Counted from the stretch's first letter, positions 7,645 through 15,617 are shown. The stretch: DNA of 40,617 nucleotides from Weissella confusa (GCF_004766315.1 NZ_PVSN01000070.1:1-40617); one strand, 5' to 3'. Notes: a model not told the origin generated them from the letters alone. A program made the numbers and translations.

Positions 7645-8489
7645 TCCTTAGCCAACTCCTTCCAGTTCATACCTTCAACGCCAGAGAACCACTTCTTGGC
7701 TAGCTTAGCGTATGTACCATCTTCCTTAATTTCATCGATGGCCTTGTTGACCTTCTTGACCAACTTAGGATTGTTCTTGTCCATGGCAACACCGTATGGT
7801 TCCTTCGTGAAAGGACCACCGACAACTTCCAATGACTTTGAACCAGCGGCCATTCCATATAGGATACCGTTGTCAGTCGTCAACGCATCCCCTTGACCGG
7901 CCTTCAAGGCAGTCAAAGCAGTGGCATAGTCTGACAAGGCAACAACCTTGGCCTTTGGCGCAAACTTCTTAACCGTTACAGCAGAAGTTGATCCGGCAAC
8001 CGCCAAGATACGAGCACCTGGCTTGTTCAAATCGTAGATACTCTTGATACCACTATCTGACTTAACCAAAATTGATTGACCAGCGTTAAAGTATGGCTTT
8101 GAAAAATCAACCACCTTGGCACGGTCTGGCGTAATTGACATCGTCGCAATGATGGCATCAATATTACCGTTCAACAACATTGGAATACGGGTACCCGAAG
8201 TGATTTGCGTCAACTCCACCTTGGCCTTTGGGTTCACACGCTTGGTGATTTCCTTGGCCATGTCCACGTCGAAGCCTTCAAGCTTTCCCGTCTTAATGTT
8301 CATCAACCCCATCAACTTGGTGTCACCCTTAACACCCCAGACCATCTTATCGGTCTTCTTAATGCGGTTGTAAGTTTCATTCTTTTTATCGCTAGCTTGA
8401 ACTGTCGTTGTCACAACACTTCCAGCTAGTAGTGCGATGGCTGCGGTAGCAAGTACCGTACGCCATGTGCGCGTAAACTTGCGACTCAT
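7641..8489 (-). CDS. Amino-acid-binding protein of ABC transporter, lipobox Cys lost
   Basis: 282-residue family-3 solute-binding protein, related to GlnH/PEB1-type glutamate, aspartate or glutamine receptors. Visible marks are LEGFDVDMAKEI, ATMSITPDRAKVVDFSKPY (with the Arg that normally grips the substrate alpha-carboxylate) and a C-terminal two-lobe repeat. Start 8489 follows GGGAGGTG. The N-terminus has a basic region and a hydrophobic core ending in LLAGS at residues 20-24, exactly where a lipoprotein would have LAGC. The codon is AGT, one base from TGT. A signal peptidase I site (VQA, 30-32) follows, so the protein may be secreted free or stay as an uncleaved anchor. It lies between the ATPase and permease genes. 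Confidence 0.92.
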   Translation of the reverse strand: MSRKFTRTWRTVLATAAIALLAGSVVTTTVQASDKKNETYNRIKKTDKMVWGVKGDTKLMGLMNIKTGKLEGFDVDMAKEITKRVNPKAKVELTQITSGTRIPMLLNGNIDAIIATMSITPDRAKVVDFSKPYFNAGQSILVKSDSGIKSIYDLNKPGARILAVAGSTSAVTVKKFAPKAKVVALSDYATALTALKAGQGDALTTDNGILYGMAAGSKSLEVVGGPFTKEPYGVAMDKNNPKLVKKVNKAIDEIKEDGTYAKLAKKWFSGVEGMNWKELAKE

Positions 8490-8502
8490 ATTCCGCACCT
8501 CC

Positions 8503-9237
8503 CTAGTGGATGATTTGTGACAAGAATTGACGAGCGCGTGGTTCCTTAGGGTTCTCAAAGAACTCTTCAGTTGGAGAGTCTTCCAAGATTTCACCGTCAG
8601 CCATGAAAATAACACGGTCGGCCACTTGCTTAGCGAAGCCCATTTCGTGCGTCACAACCAACATCGTCATACTTGAATCAGCAGCGATTTCGCGCATAAT
8701 CTTCAAAACATCGTTAACCATTTCTGGGTCCAATGCTGACGTTGGTTCGTCAAACAACAAGGCCTTTGGCTTCATTGCCAATGAACGGGAAATCGCGATA
8801 CGTTGTTGTTGTCCACCTGACAACGTTGAAGGCATCTTCTCAGCCTTATCAGCCAAACCAACCTTCTCCAACAATTCCATTGCAATTTGCTTGTTTTCTG
8901 CTTCATCGCGCTTCAATACCAAGCGTGGTGCCAACATAATGTTTTCTAGCACTGTCTTGTTAGCGTACAAATTAAAGTGTTGGAACACCATCCCCACGTT
9001 CTTACGCGTACGGTTCATGTCCGTCTTGGGATTGGCCAAATCTTGACCGTTAACAATCAATTGTCCTTCTTGAACTGGTTCCAAACCATTCACGGTACGA
9101 ATCAAAGTTGACTTACCTGATCCTGAAGGACCAAGCAAAACAACAGTCTCACCAGCTTCAACTTTAAGGTTAATATCCTTCAAAGCATGGAAATCTCCAT
9201 AGTACTTCTCGACGTCCTTAAATTCGATCATCGACAT
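8503..9237 (-). CDS. glnQ: Polar amino-acid ABC transporter ATP-binding protein
   Basis: 244-residue ABC ATPase that energises uptake. Walker A GPSGSGKST is at 36-44, the signature LSGGQQQR in the middle, Walker B LLFDEPTSALD after it and the switch histidine in VVTHEM. Length and motifs are of the GlnQ/HisP group. It starts the operon; AGGAGGC precedes the ATG at 9237 with good spacing, and the binding protein follows after 13 bp. A strong promoter followed at once by a terminator-like hairpin lies upstream. The symbol glnQ reflects family, not proven substrate. Confidence 0.94.
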   Translation of the reverse strand: MSMIEFKDVEKYYGDFHALKDINLKVEAGETVVLLGPSGSGKSTLIRTVNGLEPVQEGQLIVNGQDLANPKTDMNRTRKNVGMVFQHFNLYANKTVLENIMLAPRLVLKRDEAENKQIAMELLEKVGLADKAEKMPSTLSGGQQQRIAISRSLAMKPKALLFDEPTSALDPEMVNDVLKIMREIAADSSMTMLVVTHEMGFAKQVADRVIFMADGEILEDSPTEEFFENPKEPRARQFLSQIIH

Positions 9238-9290
9238 TTGGGTTGCCTCCTATTTGATAATTCTCTCAATTTAAATTATCTCTCTATAAA

Positions 9291-9321
9291 TAAAAACCCG
9301 CCGCGATTACTCGGGACGGGT
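9291..9321 (-). terminator. Terminator-like hairpin in the glnQ leader
   Basis: ACCCG (minus 9321-9317) and CGGGT (9300-9296), with extra pairs inside, are followed by TTTTT. It could end the upstream three-gene operon. It also falls only a few bases after the predicted start of the glnQ promoter, so it may attenuate glnQ transcription. Confidence 0.65.
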
Positions 9322-9331
9322 CGCTACTGTA

Positions 9332-9361
9332 ATAATAGTCTGTAAGTTACGATAGTGTCAA
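9332..9361 (-). promoter_or_regulatory. Promoter of the amino-acid ABC operon
   Basis: Perfect -35 TTGACA (9356-9361) and -10 TATTAT (9332-9337) with an 18-bp spacer. A TTGTTA/TAACAA inverted repeat lies just upstream (9367-9385). Confidence 0.75.
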
Positions 9362-9398
9362 ATTCTTTGTTAGCTTTGTTAACAACAAGTATGTTTGT

Positions 9399-10202
9399 TC
9401 ACAATTCCTTTGCTTTATAGGCTAATTCGACCGCTAAATGGTAGTCATCGCGGCGTGTTTGTAGGTTAGCGCGACCGCGCACCTTTCCTTCACCACCTAA
9501 GATAACCGCCGAAGCAACGAACAACTCATATGATTCCATCGCCAACGCTACTGGCTGTAGGCCAACTGTTTCGATACGTGCCAATCGTTGCGCCAACATC
9601 TCGTTCAAGCCACCATAGATGGCCAGGCCACCACGCTCCTTTTCCAAACGGAAGTAAGGTAGCGGTGTACCAGGATGGTTCGCATAAATGACATCATGGT
9701 CAGCCGCCAAGTAGGCCATTTGCTCATCTTCTGACAAGCCACCATAATCTTTGGTCATCAGACCGTTTGATTGGAGTTGTTCAGCAACCTTTGTTAACTC
9801 AGCTTGCATATCCGAATCAGTCACGGCACTAGCTGGCAAAACGTGTTGACGGCCATACAAACCATTTGCTGGTACAAACGGTGTTGCCGGACGTTGCGTC
9901 TTATCCGCATCCGCTGGCTTACCCCCCAATAGATTTTCAACTTTGGGTGATAAATCCCATTTGAACGTTTTCTTCGTAAAATAGTAGACAACATTCAAAA
10001 AGGCAAAGTAAGCAATCACGATAAAGGCCAGCAATAGCCCCAAGCCACGCAAATAAGCAGCGTTCTTCAGGTGCATAATTGCCAAGTACAAAACGTAGAA
10101 ATTACCCACTGACGCTAAGATTGTATACACTTGACCCTTCCACTTTGTGTTGACATTAAAGAAGCCAAGATAATGATTCAATAAATCCAAAATGGTCAAC
10201 AT
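9399..10202 (-). CDS. Membrane protein with cytosolic domain, unknown function
   Basis: 267 residues. Two hydrophobic segments (about 25-45 and 52-75) near the N-terminus are followed by a soluble region with a GLYGRQHVLPAS segment, a GGLSEDEQMAYL acidic stretch and a C-terminal helical part. It resembles a family of uncharacterised Lactobacillales proteins (I recall DUF6681, not verified). Its start overlaps the stop of the Ser-rich gene as TAATG, so the two are translationally coupled. It is the last gene of an operon that begins with a guanylate-kinase-like gene. Confidence 0.75.
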   Translation of the reverse strand: MLTILDLLNHYLGFFNVNTKWKGQVYTILASVGNFYVLYLAIMHLKNAAYLRGLGLLLAFIVIAYFAFLNVVYYFTKKTFKWDLSPKVENLLGGKPADADKTQRPATPFVPANGLYGRQHVLPASAVTDSDMQAELTKVAEQLQSNGLMTKDYGGLSEDEQMAYLAADHDVIYANHPGTPLPYFRLEKERGGLAIYGGLNEMLAQRLARIETVGLQPVALAMESYELFVASAVILGGEGKVRGRANLQTRRDDYHLAVELAYKAKEL

Positions 10203-10633
10203 TAGTTTGTGCCTCCATTATCCGCAGGCGTTTGTACCGTTGTGGCTGAACTTGAAGAAACAGCACTCGAACTAACCGCTGATGACGATGACGCCACACT
10301 GCTACTTTCGCCACGTGATGAACTAACCGCGCTTGATGACACTTCGCTTGAAGAAGAAGCTTCACTCACGACTGCTGACTCTTCAACTGCTTCAGAGGTT
10401 GAAACCTTCGCACGGCTCTCTGACGCGTCACTTGATGACTTCTCAGATGACACGCTACTTTGTTTCTCTTGTGTCTCACTCGATACCGGCGTTGACACAA
10501 CTGAAGACGCTTGTTTTGGCGCCCCGTTAGACGTATTCGTTGAGACATTAACAATCGCGTTCGCTGCGCTCAATGCCAAAATAATTGAAACTAAAGCGAC
10601 CGGTGTGATAAACGGTGGTGTGCGATATGCCAT
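10202..10633 (-). CDS. Short membrane-anchored Ser-rich protein
   Basis: 143 residues. One hydrophobic segment (about 9-28) is followed by a low-complexity tail dominated by Ser, Val, Ala and Glu with repeated SSAVSSS units, ending TPADNGGTN. With no anchor motif at the end, the simplest picture is an N-terminally anchored extracellular stalk, or a secreted peptide. Start 10633 has AAGGAGGAA. It sits between the kinase-like gene and the membrane-protein gene. The opposite strand is also open, as expected from repetitive Ser codons, but lacks a signal or ribosome site. Confidence 0.75.
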   Translation of the reverse strand: MAYRTPPFITPVALVSIILALSAANAIVNVSTNTSNGAPKQASSVVSTPVSSETQEKQSSVSSEKSSSDASESRAKVSTSEAVEESAVVSEASSSSEVSSSAVSSSRGESSSVASSSSAVSSSAVSSSSATTVQTPADNGGTN

Positions 10634-10657
10634 GAGTTCCTCCTTATATCGTCAAAG

Positions 10658-11218
10658 CTATCCTTGAACAACTTCTTTTACAATGTCATCAATTGCCTGC
10701 TTAGTTGTCTGCCAATCATCATTGACAACAACTTTGGCAACGTTAGTTAATTCAGCTGGTAATTGCGTATCACGCTGGTATTCGTCACTAGCTAGGCGTG
10801 CCTTAACCACTGCAACATCATCACCACGCTTTTCCAAACGTGTTAATAATTCTGATGATTCACTAACCGTTAAGTAAATAACAACTGCTTCATCTGGTAG
10901 TTCACGCGCATAAGTAATTGCGCCGGCTGTATCAAGCACAATTGTAATAAATGGGTTCTTTTCCCATGCACGTTCCAAGCCTTCGTGTGATGATCCGTAA
11001 CGGTAGTGTGAGTATTCAACACTTTCGAGATAGTGGTTGTCGCCAAAACTAGCGTCGTTTTCAAAATAGTAATCTACTTGATCAACTTCACCATCACGTG
11101 GTGGTCGCGTTGTGTGCGTAATCACCTTAGGCATCTCGTAAAACTCATTCAAATAATTAGCAACGGTCGTCTTACCCGTGCCAGTGTTACCCGTTAATAC
11201 AAATACTCTGCGCTTCAT
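10658..11218 (-). CDS. Guanylate-kinase-like P-loop protein
   Basis: 186 residues. Walker A GNTGTGKT is at 10-17, and the guanylate kinase signature (HTTRPPRDGEVDQVDYYF) is at about 36-53, with the Arg/Glu residues used for GMP binding. It is shorter and more divergent than housekeeping Gmk, so it may be a paralog with changed substrate or a regulatory role. The start MKRRVFVLTG at 11218 is preferred: an AGAGAGG box lies upstream, while the earlier ATG at 11257 coincides with a TATAAT that could be the promoter -10. It heads the operon with the Ser-rich and membrane-protein genes. Confidence 0.8.
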   Translation of the reverse strand: MKRRVFVLTGNTGTGKTTVANYLNEFYEMPKVITHTTRPPRDGEVDQVDYYFENDASFGDNHYLESVEYSHYRYGSSHEGLERAWEKNPFITIVLDTAGAITYARELPDEAVVIYLTVSESSELLTRLEKRGDDVAVVKARLASDEYQRDTQLPAELTNVAKVVVNDDWQTTKQAIDDIVKEVVQG

Positions 11219-11260
11219 AATCCCAAAATGCCTCTCTGTTTTCTTAATAGACTTCATTAT

Positions 11261-11294
11261 AAAACCCTGAGCTTAAGTTGGCTTAAGCTCAGGG
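11261..11294. terminator. Intrinsic terminator after bioY
   Basis: A perfect 13-bp stem CCCTGAGCTTAAG/CTTAAGCTCAGGG with a 4-nt loop ends in TTTT on the minus strand, 12 bp past bioY. Confidence 0.88.
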
Positions 11295-11305
11295 CAAAAT
11301 TATAC

Positions 11306-11851
11306 TTATTCTTTACCACCATCTTTACCACCAATTGGCAAACGCATCACGCGCCCAATAATCACCATCAAGATGACCACAATCACAACCTTAACGATTG
11401 TTGGCACAACGAATGCAATCAAACCAGTTGCGACCGCTGTTTCTATTGACATCTTAGCAACAAACGCTAACCACAACGTACCGAAACCAAGTTGTAGAAA
11501 GGCCGCAATCAAATTCCAAAGGAGCATCGCCGGCCATGAACGACCCAAACTAGCACCGAGGCCAATGACCAATGGAAATAGCAACATCCCAATTAAATAA
11601 CCACCGGTTGGTCCAATAACGATCCCAACACCTGACGTCCAGCCAGCGTAAACCGGCATACCAATCATCCCCAAAAGCAAATACACTGCAACCGCCGAAA
11701 ATGAAACGCGGGTTGCTGCAATTGACGCAATCAACGGAATAATAATAGTTTGCACCGTCAGGGGCACAATACCCGTTGGAATTGATAAGGGTGCCAAAAT
11801 AGCAATAATTGCAGCAAAGACTGCTGCCAAAACGAGTTGGCGTGTTTTCAT
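11306..11851 (-). CDS. bioY: Biotin transporter BioY (ECF substrate-binding component)
   Basis: 181-residue membrane protein of the BioY family with five to six hydrophobic helices. It has the family's IPTGIVPLTVQT segment near the N-terminus and the GPTGGYLIG motif that forms the biotin pocket. It binds biotin in the membrane and probably works with the ECF energy-coupling module encoded elsewhere. The start 11851 overlaps the birA stop as ATGA and follows GGTGA; an ATG at 11863 is possible but has a poorly placed ribosome site. Coupling with biotin ligase fits a biotin-auxotrophic lifestyle. Confidence 0.93.
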   Translation of the reverse strand: MKTRQLVLAAVFAAIIAILAPLSIPTGIVPLTVQTIIIPLIASIAATRVSFSAVAVYLLLGMIGMPVYAGWTSGVGIVIGPTGGYLIGMLLFPLVIGLGASLGRSWPAMLLWNLIAAFLQLGFGTLWLAFVAKMSIETAVATGLIAFVVPTIVKVVIVVILMVIIGRVMRLPIGGKDGGKE

Positions 11852-12627
11852 GAAATCACCCATCCTGTCATTGTTAGTTTCGTGATTTCACCTGAGTAAA
11901 ATGTTTGACGTTGACCATTAACGTCCACCACTAGACCACCATCCGCACTCACATCCTTAGCAATGCCGGTAATCGTTTGATTACCAACCGCCATTTCAAC
12001 TGGCTGACCAATCACCAACGACCGTTGCCGATATGCCGTCATGACTTGCGTCGCATCTAATGAAAAATAGCGAACAAAATAATTTAATAACGTCGCCGCA
12101 AGTCGATTTCGGTTTACCATTTGGTCAGTCAGTGCACCAGCTTTCTGTGCAATCTCATCTGGATAGTCAGCCGGATTAATGTTTAGTCCAATTCCGATGA
12201 CCAAAAAGCCATCATCGCCGGTCGTATTTGGCACCGCTTCTACTAGAATGCCGGCCACTTTTCGTTGGTTGTAGTACAGATCATTGACCCACTTGATGCC
12301 AACCTCAACACCAATTTCTTGCGAAAGTGCTTCGGCCGCTGCAACTGCAATCCCCGTCGTCACCTTACCGGGTGCCAACGTTTTCATATCAGCCCATGGC
12401 CAAATTAACGTTAGGTAAAGCCCCGTTGCTTGTGGTGAATAATATTGGCGTCCATGCCGACCATAACCCGCCGTCTGTTCATCTGCCACAAGCGCCATTG
12501 GACCAATTACGTCTCCCGCTGTAATCAATCGTTTGGCGGCTGTGTTAGTTGAATCAATCGTCGTAAACGTCTCTACCGACATGGTTTCTGGTGTCTGTAA
12601 GTATGAAAGTATAGCGGTCTTATCCAC
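11848..12627 (-). CDS. birA: Biotin--[acetyl-CoA carboxylase] ligase, no DNA-binding domain
   Basis: 259-residue cytosolic enzyme that activates biotin with ATP and attaches it to the carboxyl carrier protein. The biotin/ATP loop GRHGR is at 56-60, KWVND at 112-116 and KVAGIL with Lys123 as the key Lys. The C-terminal small barrel is present. The N-terminal helix-turn-helix of bifunctional BirA is absent, so it should not repress genes (group I ligase). It starts with GTG at 12627 behind GGGGGAC. It overlaps bioY by 4 bp, a scavenging unit of ligase plus transporter. Confidence 0.93.
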   Translation of the reverse strand: MDKTAILSYLQTPETMSVETFTTIDSTNTAAKRLITAGDVIGPMALVADEQTAGYGRHGRQYYSPQATGLYLTLIWPWADMKTLAPGKVTTGIAVAAAEALSQEIGVEVGIKWVNDLYYNQRKVAGILVEAVPNTTGDDGFLVIGIGLNINPADYPDEIAQKAGALTDQMVNRNRLAATLLNYFVRYFSLDATQVMTAYRQRSLVIGQPVEMAVGNQTITGIAKDVSADGGLVVDVNGQRQTFYSGEITKLTMTGWVIS

Positions 12628-12689
12628 GTCTTAGTCCCCCAATTATCCCCCAGGCTGTATCACCCCTTAATCATACCGTGGTACACACT

Positions 12690-12723
12690 AAAAAACCAGA
12701 CGTCCCAAGCGGTTCGTCTGGTT
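12690..12723 (-). terminator. Intrinsic terminator of the flavodoxin-like gene
   Basis: AACCAGACG/CGTCTGGTT stem followed by TTTT on the minus strand, a few bases past the stop. Confidence 0.88.
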
Positions 12724-12727
12724 ATTC

Positions 12728-13273
12728 TTATTGTAATGAAATTGCCCGTTCGTGGCGTCGCACCTCCGCCACAATTGGTGCGACAAGCGGGCGAAAACGT
12801 TGCGGCAAATCAATACGATGATTTTTCGTCTCTTCCAACCCTTGAATATGTTGTTGGTTGATATCGTGATCAAACTTTTTGATAAACCAAACCATCAGCC
12901 TGTGCCACCATTTTAACTTTTCGGGGTTAACAGCGCCCTGTAATTGATAAAAATGGACGCGCTGTTGTGCCGGATAATCAAAGTTTTGCGTGCATATACT
13001 TCTGAAATACTCACGATCAATCGGGTGTAACCCAACCGAGAAAAAGATGATTTCGCAAGCATTCAGATTAGCCAGCTCACTATTAATCAAGTTTGCAATC
13101 CTAATATGGCCATTAAAAATCGGTCCACCAAAGATAATCGTATCGTACGTCGACAAGTCTAAGGCGCCAATTTCGTCTAAACGATATTTGCTGATGTGCA
13201 ACTCCTCTGCAATCCAAGCGGCATAAGTTGCGGTATGTCCATATTTTGTATCGTAAATTATAACCGCACTCAT
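12728..13273 (-). CDS. Flavodoxin-domain protein (HemG-like)
   Basis: 181 residues. The N-terminus IIYDTKYGHTATYAAWIA is the FMN phosphate loop of flavodoxin-domain proteins, followed by the YDTIIFGGPIFNG strand and loop. The C-terminal part (KLKWWHRLMVWFIKKF) resembles menaquinone-dependent protoporphyrinogen oxidase HemG and similar flavodoxins. No haem-biosynthesis genes are seen nearby, so a general electron-transfer or quinone-reductase role is more likely here. The ATG at 13273 has AGGAGGG at ideal distance. It stands alone with its own terminator. Confidence 0.82.
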   Translation of the reverse strand: MSAVIIYDTKYGHTATYAAWIAEELHISKYRLDEIGALDLSTYDTIIFGGPIFNGHIRIANLINSELANLNACEIIFFSVGLHPIDREYFRSICTQNFDYPAQQRVHFYQLQGAVNPEKLKWWHRLMVWFIKKFDHDINQQHIQGLEETKNHRIDLPQRFRPLVAPIVAEVRRHERAISLQ

Positions 13274-13355
13274 AGCCAACCCTCCTGCGTCTAATTTCCA
13301 TTAGGATACAGGATGAAACTATGATTCTGTGCGCAACGTTTGACCAGTCTTAGAA

Positions 13356-14357
13356 CTACTTGTTGAACAGTCCCTTGAAGAAGTTAACCAATGGGTTCCA
13401 AATGTTCGTCACGAACCAGTTGGCCGCTTCCTTCACATCTTCAGAGTTCGCGAAATCCTTGGCCTTCGCCATGATATCACCTGCTGAATTTTCAAGCTTA
13501 TTAGACAAGTCCTTAGCGTTATCAACAAAGGCCTTTGAGTCTGAAATTGGGGCGTTCGCCACACCAACTAAAGCTTGACCCATTTGTTGTACCGCTGCTT
13601 CAGAAGTCTTACCAGCAATGCCTTGCTTGTCCAAGTTAACGTTCAATTGGTTGATCGCAATGTTGACCGTAATGTTTGTACCATCTTGCTTCTTCTCAGC
13701 CAATTCGCCGGCCGTTGTGGTAACCGCTGACGTTAGCTTACCAGGGTAGCTACTGTCATTAGCATTTTCGTTAACCGCCGTTTGTGTTGCGCTCAACATG
13801 TCATTGGCTGCCGTCGTGTTACTTTCATCCAAATTAATCCCATCAGTGGCCAACGCCTTGTACACACCAGCCAATGCGGCCTCACCAGAAACCTTTGAGT
13901 TAGCCGTTACCGTGATGATGACATCATTCACACCAGCCATCGTTGCCGCCATCGCGTATTGTTGTGACGTCACTTGGGTAATGTTGTTTTGCCCGTTATA
14001 GTCCTTAATATTAACCAACGTGCCAGTACCAGGTTCGGCTGGCGCAATTGATACTGAACTAATCATGGCGCTATCCGCAACACCTGAAATATTCAGGTAT
14101 GTCGCTGCGTCAGCACCAGTTGTCGTTAACTTGGTGTAATTATCCGTTACGCCTAGCGTTGAAGCCAACGTAGACTGATCAGATGCACCTGCACCATACA
14201 CAACATATGACTTTGACAAGGCACGATTTTGTACGTTCGTTGTACCAGCTGCTGACACCACTGTCGTTGGCGTAACAAAGACAGTGGTCGTAACTGCTGT
14301 AGCACCAATCAATGATGTTGCCAATAGAATCGTCGTGATGACCTTACTCGTTTTCAT
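13356..14357 (-). CDS. Exported DUF1002 protein
   Basis: 333 residues with a signal peptide (hydrophobic core about 8-27, cleavage probably after VVSA near 38). The mature part matches the DUF1002 family: an ALSKSYVVYGAGASD beginning, a QYAMAATMAGVNDVIITVTA core and Ala-rich helices, ending in a Trp/Phe-rich segment (WNPLVNFFKGLFNK) that could be amphipathic. The function of DUF1002 is unknown; members are extracellular in Firmicutes. Start 14357 has CGAGGAGAT. It is divergent from the Ser/Thr-rich exported protein at 14565, with 207 bp between. Confidence 0.85.
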   Translation of the reverse strand: MKTSKVITTILLATSLIGATAVTTTVFVTPTTVVSAAGTTNVQNRALSKSYVVYGAGASDQSTLASTLGVTDNYTKLTTTGADAATYLNISGVADSAMISSVSIAPAEPGTGTLVNIKDYNGQNNITQVTSQQYAMAATMAGVNDVIITVTANSKVSGEAALAGVYKALATDGINLDESNTTAANDMLSATQTAVNENANDSSYPGKLTSAVTTTAGELAEKKQDGTNITVNIAINQLNVNLDKQGIAGKTSEAAVQQMGQALVGVANAPISDSKAFVDNAKDLSNKLENSAGDIMAKAKDFANSEDVKEAANWFVTNIWNPLVNFFKGLFNK

Positions 14358-14380
14358 TGTTAAAATCTCCTCGAATATTA

Positions 14381-14398
14381 TGTTACACAATTGTAACA
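14381..14398. promoter_or_regulatory. Inverted repeat over the DUF1002 promoter
   Basis: TGTTACACAATTGTAACA: two 7-bp arms around CAAT. On the minus strand an extended -10 (TGTTACAAT) is embedded in it, so a bound regulator would block transcription of the DUF1002 gene. The regulator is unknown. Confidence 0.55.
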
Positions 14399-14495
14399 CA
14401 ACCAACCTAAAACAAAACTTATCGTCGGTAATAAATCCGTTTTGAATTGTGAACTTTTTTTGAATTTTTTATAGACAGACTGTGCATTCCGCCTT

Positions 14496-14522
14496 TTGAC
14501 ACTGACAAAGTGTTAGTATAAA
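14496..14522 (+). promoter_or_regulatory. Promoter of the Ser/Thr-rich exported protein
   Basis: Perfect -35 TTGACA (14496-14501) and -10 TATAAA (14517-14522) but a short 15-bp spacer that contains ACACT/AGTGT arms. Short spacing plus an inverted repeat suggests an activator- or repressor-controlled promoter. Confidence 0.55.
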
Positions 14523-14564
14523 AAGGAAATAATTGTCTTAGATTGATAAAGGAGACGGCTAATT

Positions 14565-15569
14565 ATGCAAAGGGCAACCAAACTCGCATTGTTAGTCGCT
14601 GTCGCCGGCACAACGCTGACAACAACGACTGGTTTTGCAGGTACAGCAACGCAAAACATTCCGAATACAACCACAGCGACTTCAGTTGCCGATTCAGCTA
14701 TCAGCGAGCCGTCAGCACCTGATTCAACATCAACACCTGCTAGCACCGAATCGAGCGTCGTGACATCAGAGGCTGTTGATGAACCATTGTTCATTGTATT
14801 ACCAAGTTCAGCAATTGATTCAGTGGCACCAGCAGCTTCCGTGACCAGCGCAAGCACAGCCGACATTGATTCTTCAGCTGTCGATGTCGTTACCTCAAGT
14901 GAAACAGATTTGAACATTAGCCTACCCGCAGTTTTGCCTGGCGAAAAGTCGTTGTTAACTTCAGCAACTTCGGCAGCCTCATCAGTTGCTAGTGGTTTAC
15001 CTAGCACTGACCTTGTCCAATTAATGACGGACATTTCAATTGTCGATAACGGCTCACAAGCCACGAAGCCGGCTGAAAAGGTTGTCGAAGCGGTTGGTAG
15101 TGATGCAACGACCCCTTCTGAGGACGCCGGTAATAAGGTACAAGTTTCGACGAACGAAAAAGCCCCCGTTTCAGCAACAACTAGCACGCACTCACAATCA
15201 ACTGCGAATGCCACGAACGTTTCTGAAACTAATGGGGATGTCATTAAGACTAGCATTCACGTCGTTCCAGCCCAACAAACGGACACTGAGACCAATTCGG
15301 CTAACGTGCCGAGTGTTAAAACACCTTCCTCAACTGAAAAGAACATCGCGCCTGATCAAGGTAACCAAACGATTAATGTCGTTCAAACGGTTGCTGTAAA
15401 GGCAAGCAATCTCGCCGATGATGTTTTGCCAAAGGCGGCCTATCAATTCGCCTGGACGCCAATTGCCTTCGTTGTGGTCGTCGTGACAATCGCCGCCTGG
15501 GCCGTTGCCTACTACACGATTTTGCGTCGCCAAAAGATGCGCGAATATCAAATTTTAATGCATGACTAA
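14565..15569 (+). CDS. Ser/Thr-rich single-pass surface protein
   Basis: 334 residues. A signal peptide (about 1-25, ending FAG) is followed by some 270 residues of low-complexity Ser, Thr, Ala, Val and Pro, then one membrane helix (about 298-320, FVVVVVTIAAWAVAYY) and a short basic cytoplasmic tail RRQKMREYQILMHD. This is a type I membrane stalk protein with no recognisable binding domain and no LPxTG, so it is held by its own helix. The ribosome site AAAGGAG precedes ATG 14565. The opposite strand is open too, but lacks these features. Role unknown; wall stalk or signalling sensor are possibilities. Confidence 0.8.
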   Translation: MQRATKLALLVAVAGTTLTTTTGFAGTATQNIPNTTTATSVADSAISEPSAPDSTSTPASTESSVVTSEAVDEPLFIVLPSSAIDSVAPAASVTSASTADIDSSAVDVVTSSETDLNISLPAVLPGEKSLLTSATSAASSVASGLPSTDLVQLMTDISIVDNGSQATKPAEKVVEAVGSDATTPSEDAGNKVQVSTNEKAPVSATTSTHSQSTANATNVSETNGDVIKTSIHVVPAQQTDTETNSANVPSVKTPSSTEKNIAPDQGNQTINVVQTVAVKASNLADDVLPKAAYQFAWTPIAFVVVVVTIAAWAVAYYTILRRQKMREYQILMHD

Positions 15570-15570
15570 T

Positions 15571-15605
15571 AAAAAGCACTCGCAAAAAATCTTGCGAGTG
15601 CTTTT
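15571..15605. terminator. Bidirectional terminator between convergent genes
   Basis: AAAAAGCACTCGCAA and TTGCGAGTGCTTTT form a strong stem with a 5-nt loop; T-runs exist on both strands. It serves the surface protein (+) and pepV (-). Confidence 0.9.
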
Positions 15606-15617
15606 GTTTTGCTTAAA

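Noticed and set aside
8490-8615. N-terminal extension of the binding protein
   Set aside because: It would bury the signal peptide and overlap glnQ; GGGAGGTG marks the ATG at 8489.
10202-10400. Short Ser-codon repeats as a possible CRISPR or satellite array
   Set aside because: The repeats are irregular and in frame with a Ser-rich coding sequence; no spacer structure.
10209-10667. Plus-strand frame opposite the Ser-rich protein
   Set aside because: Acidic low-complexity shadow of the TCA/AGC-type codons; no start signals, and it would break the compact minus-strand operon.
11848-12627. BirA as a biotin-responsive repressor
   Set aside because: The N-terminal DNA-binding domain is absent, so only the ligase role is supported.
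14513-15256. Long open frame on the minus strand opposite the Ser/Thr-rich protein
   Set aside because: It mirrors repetitive Ser/Thr codons, has no ribosome site or recognisable domain, whereas the plus strand has promoter, ribosome site, signal peptide and membrane helix.
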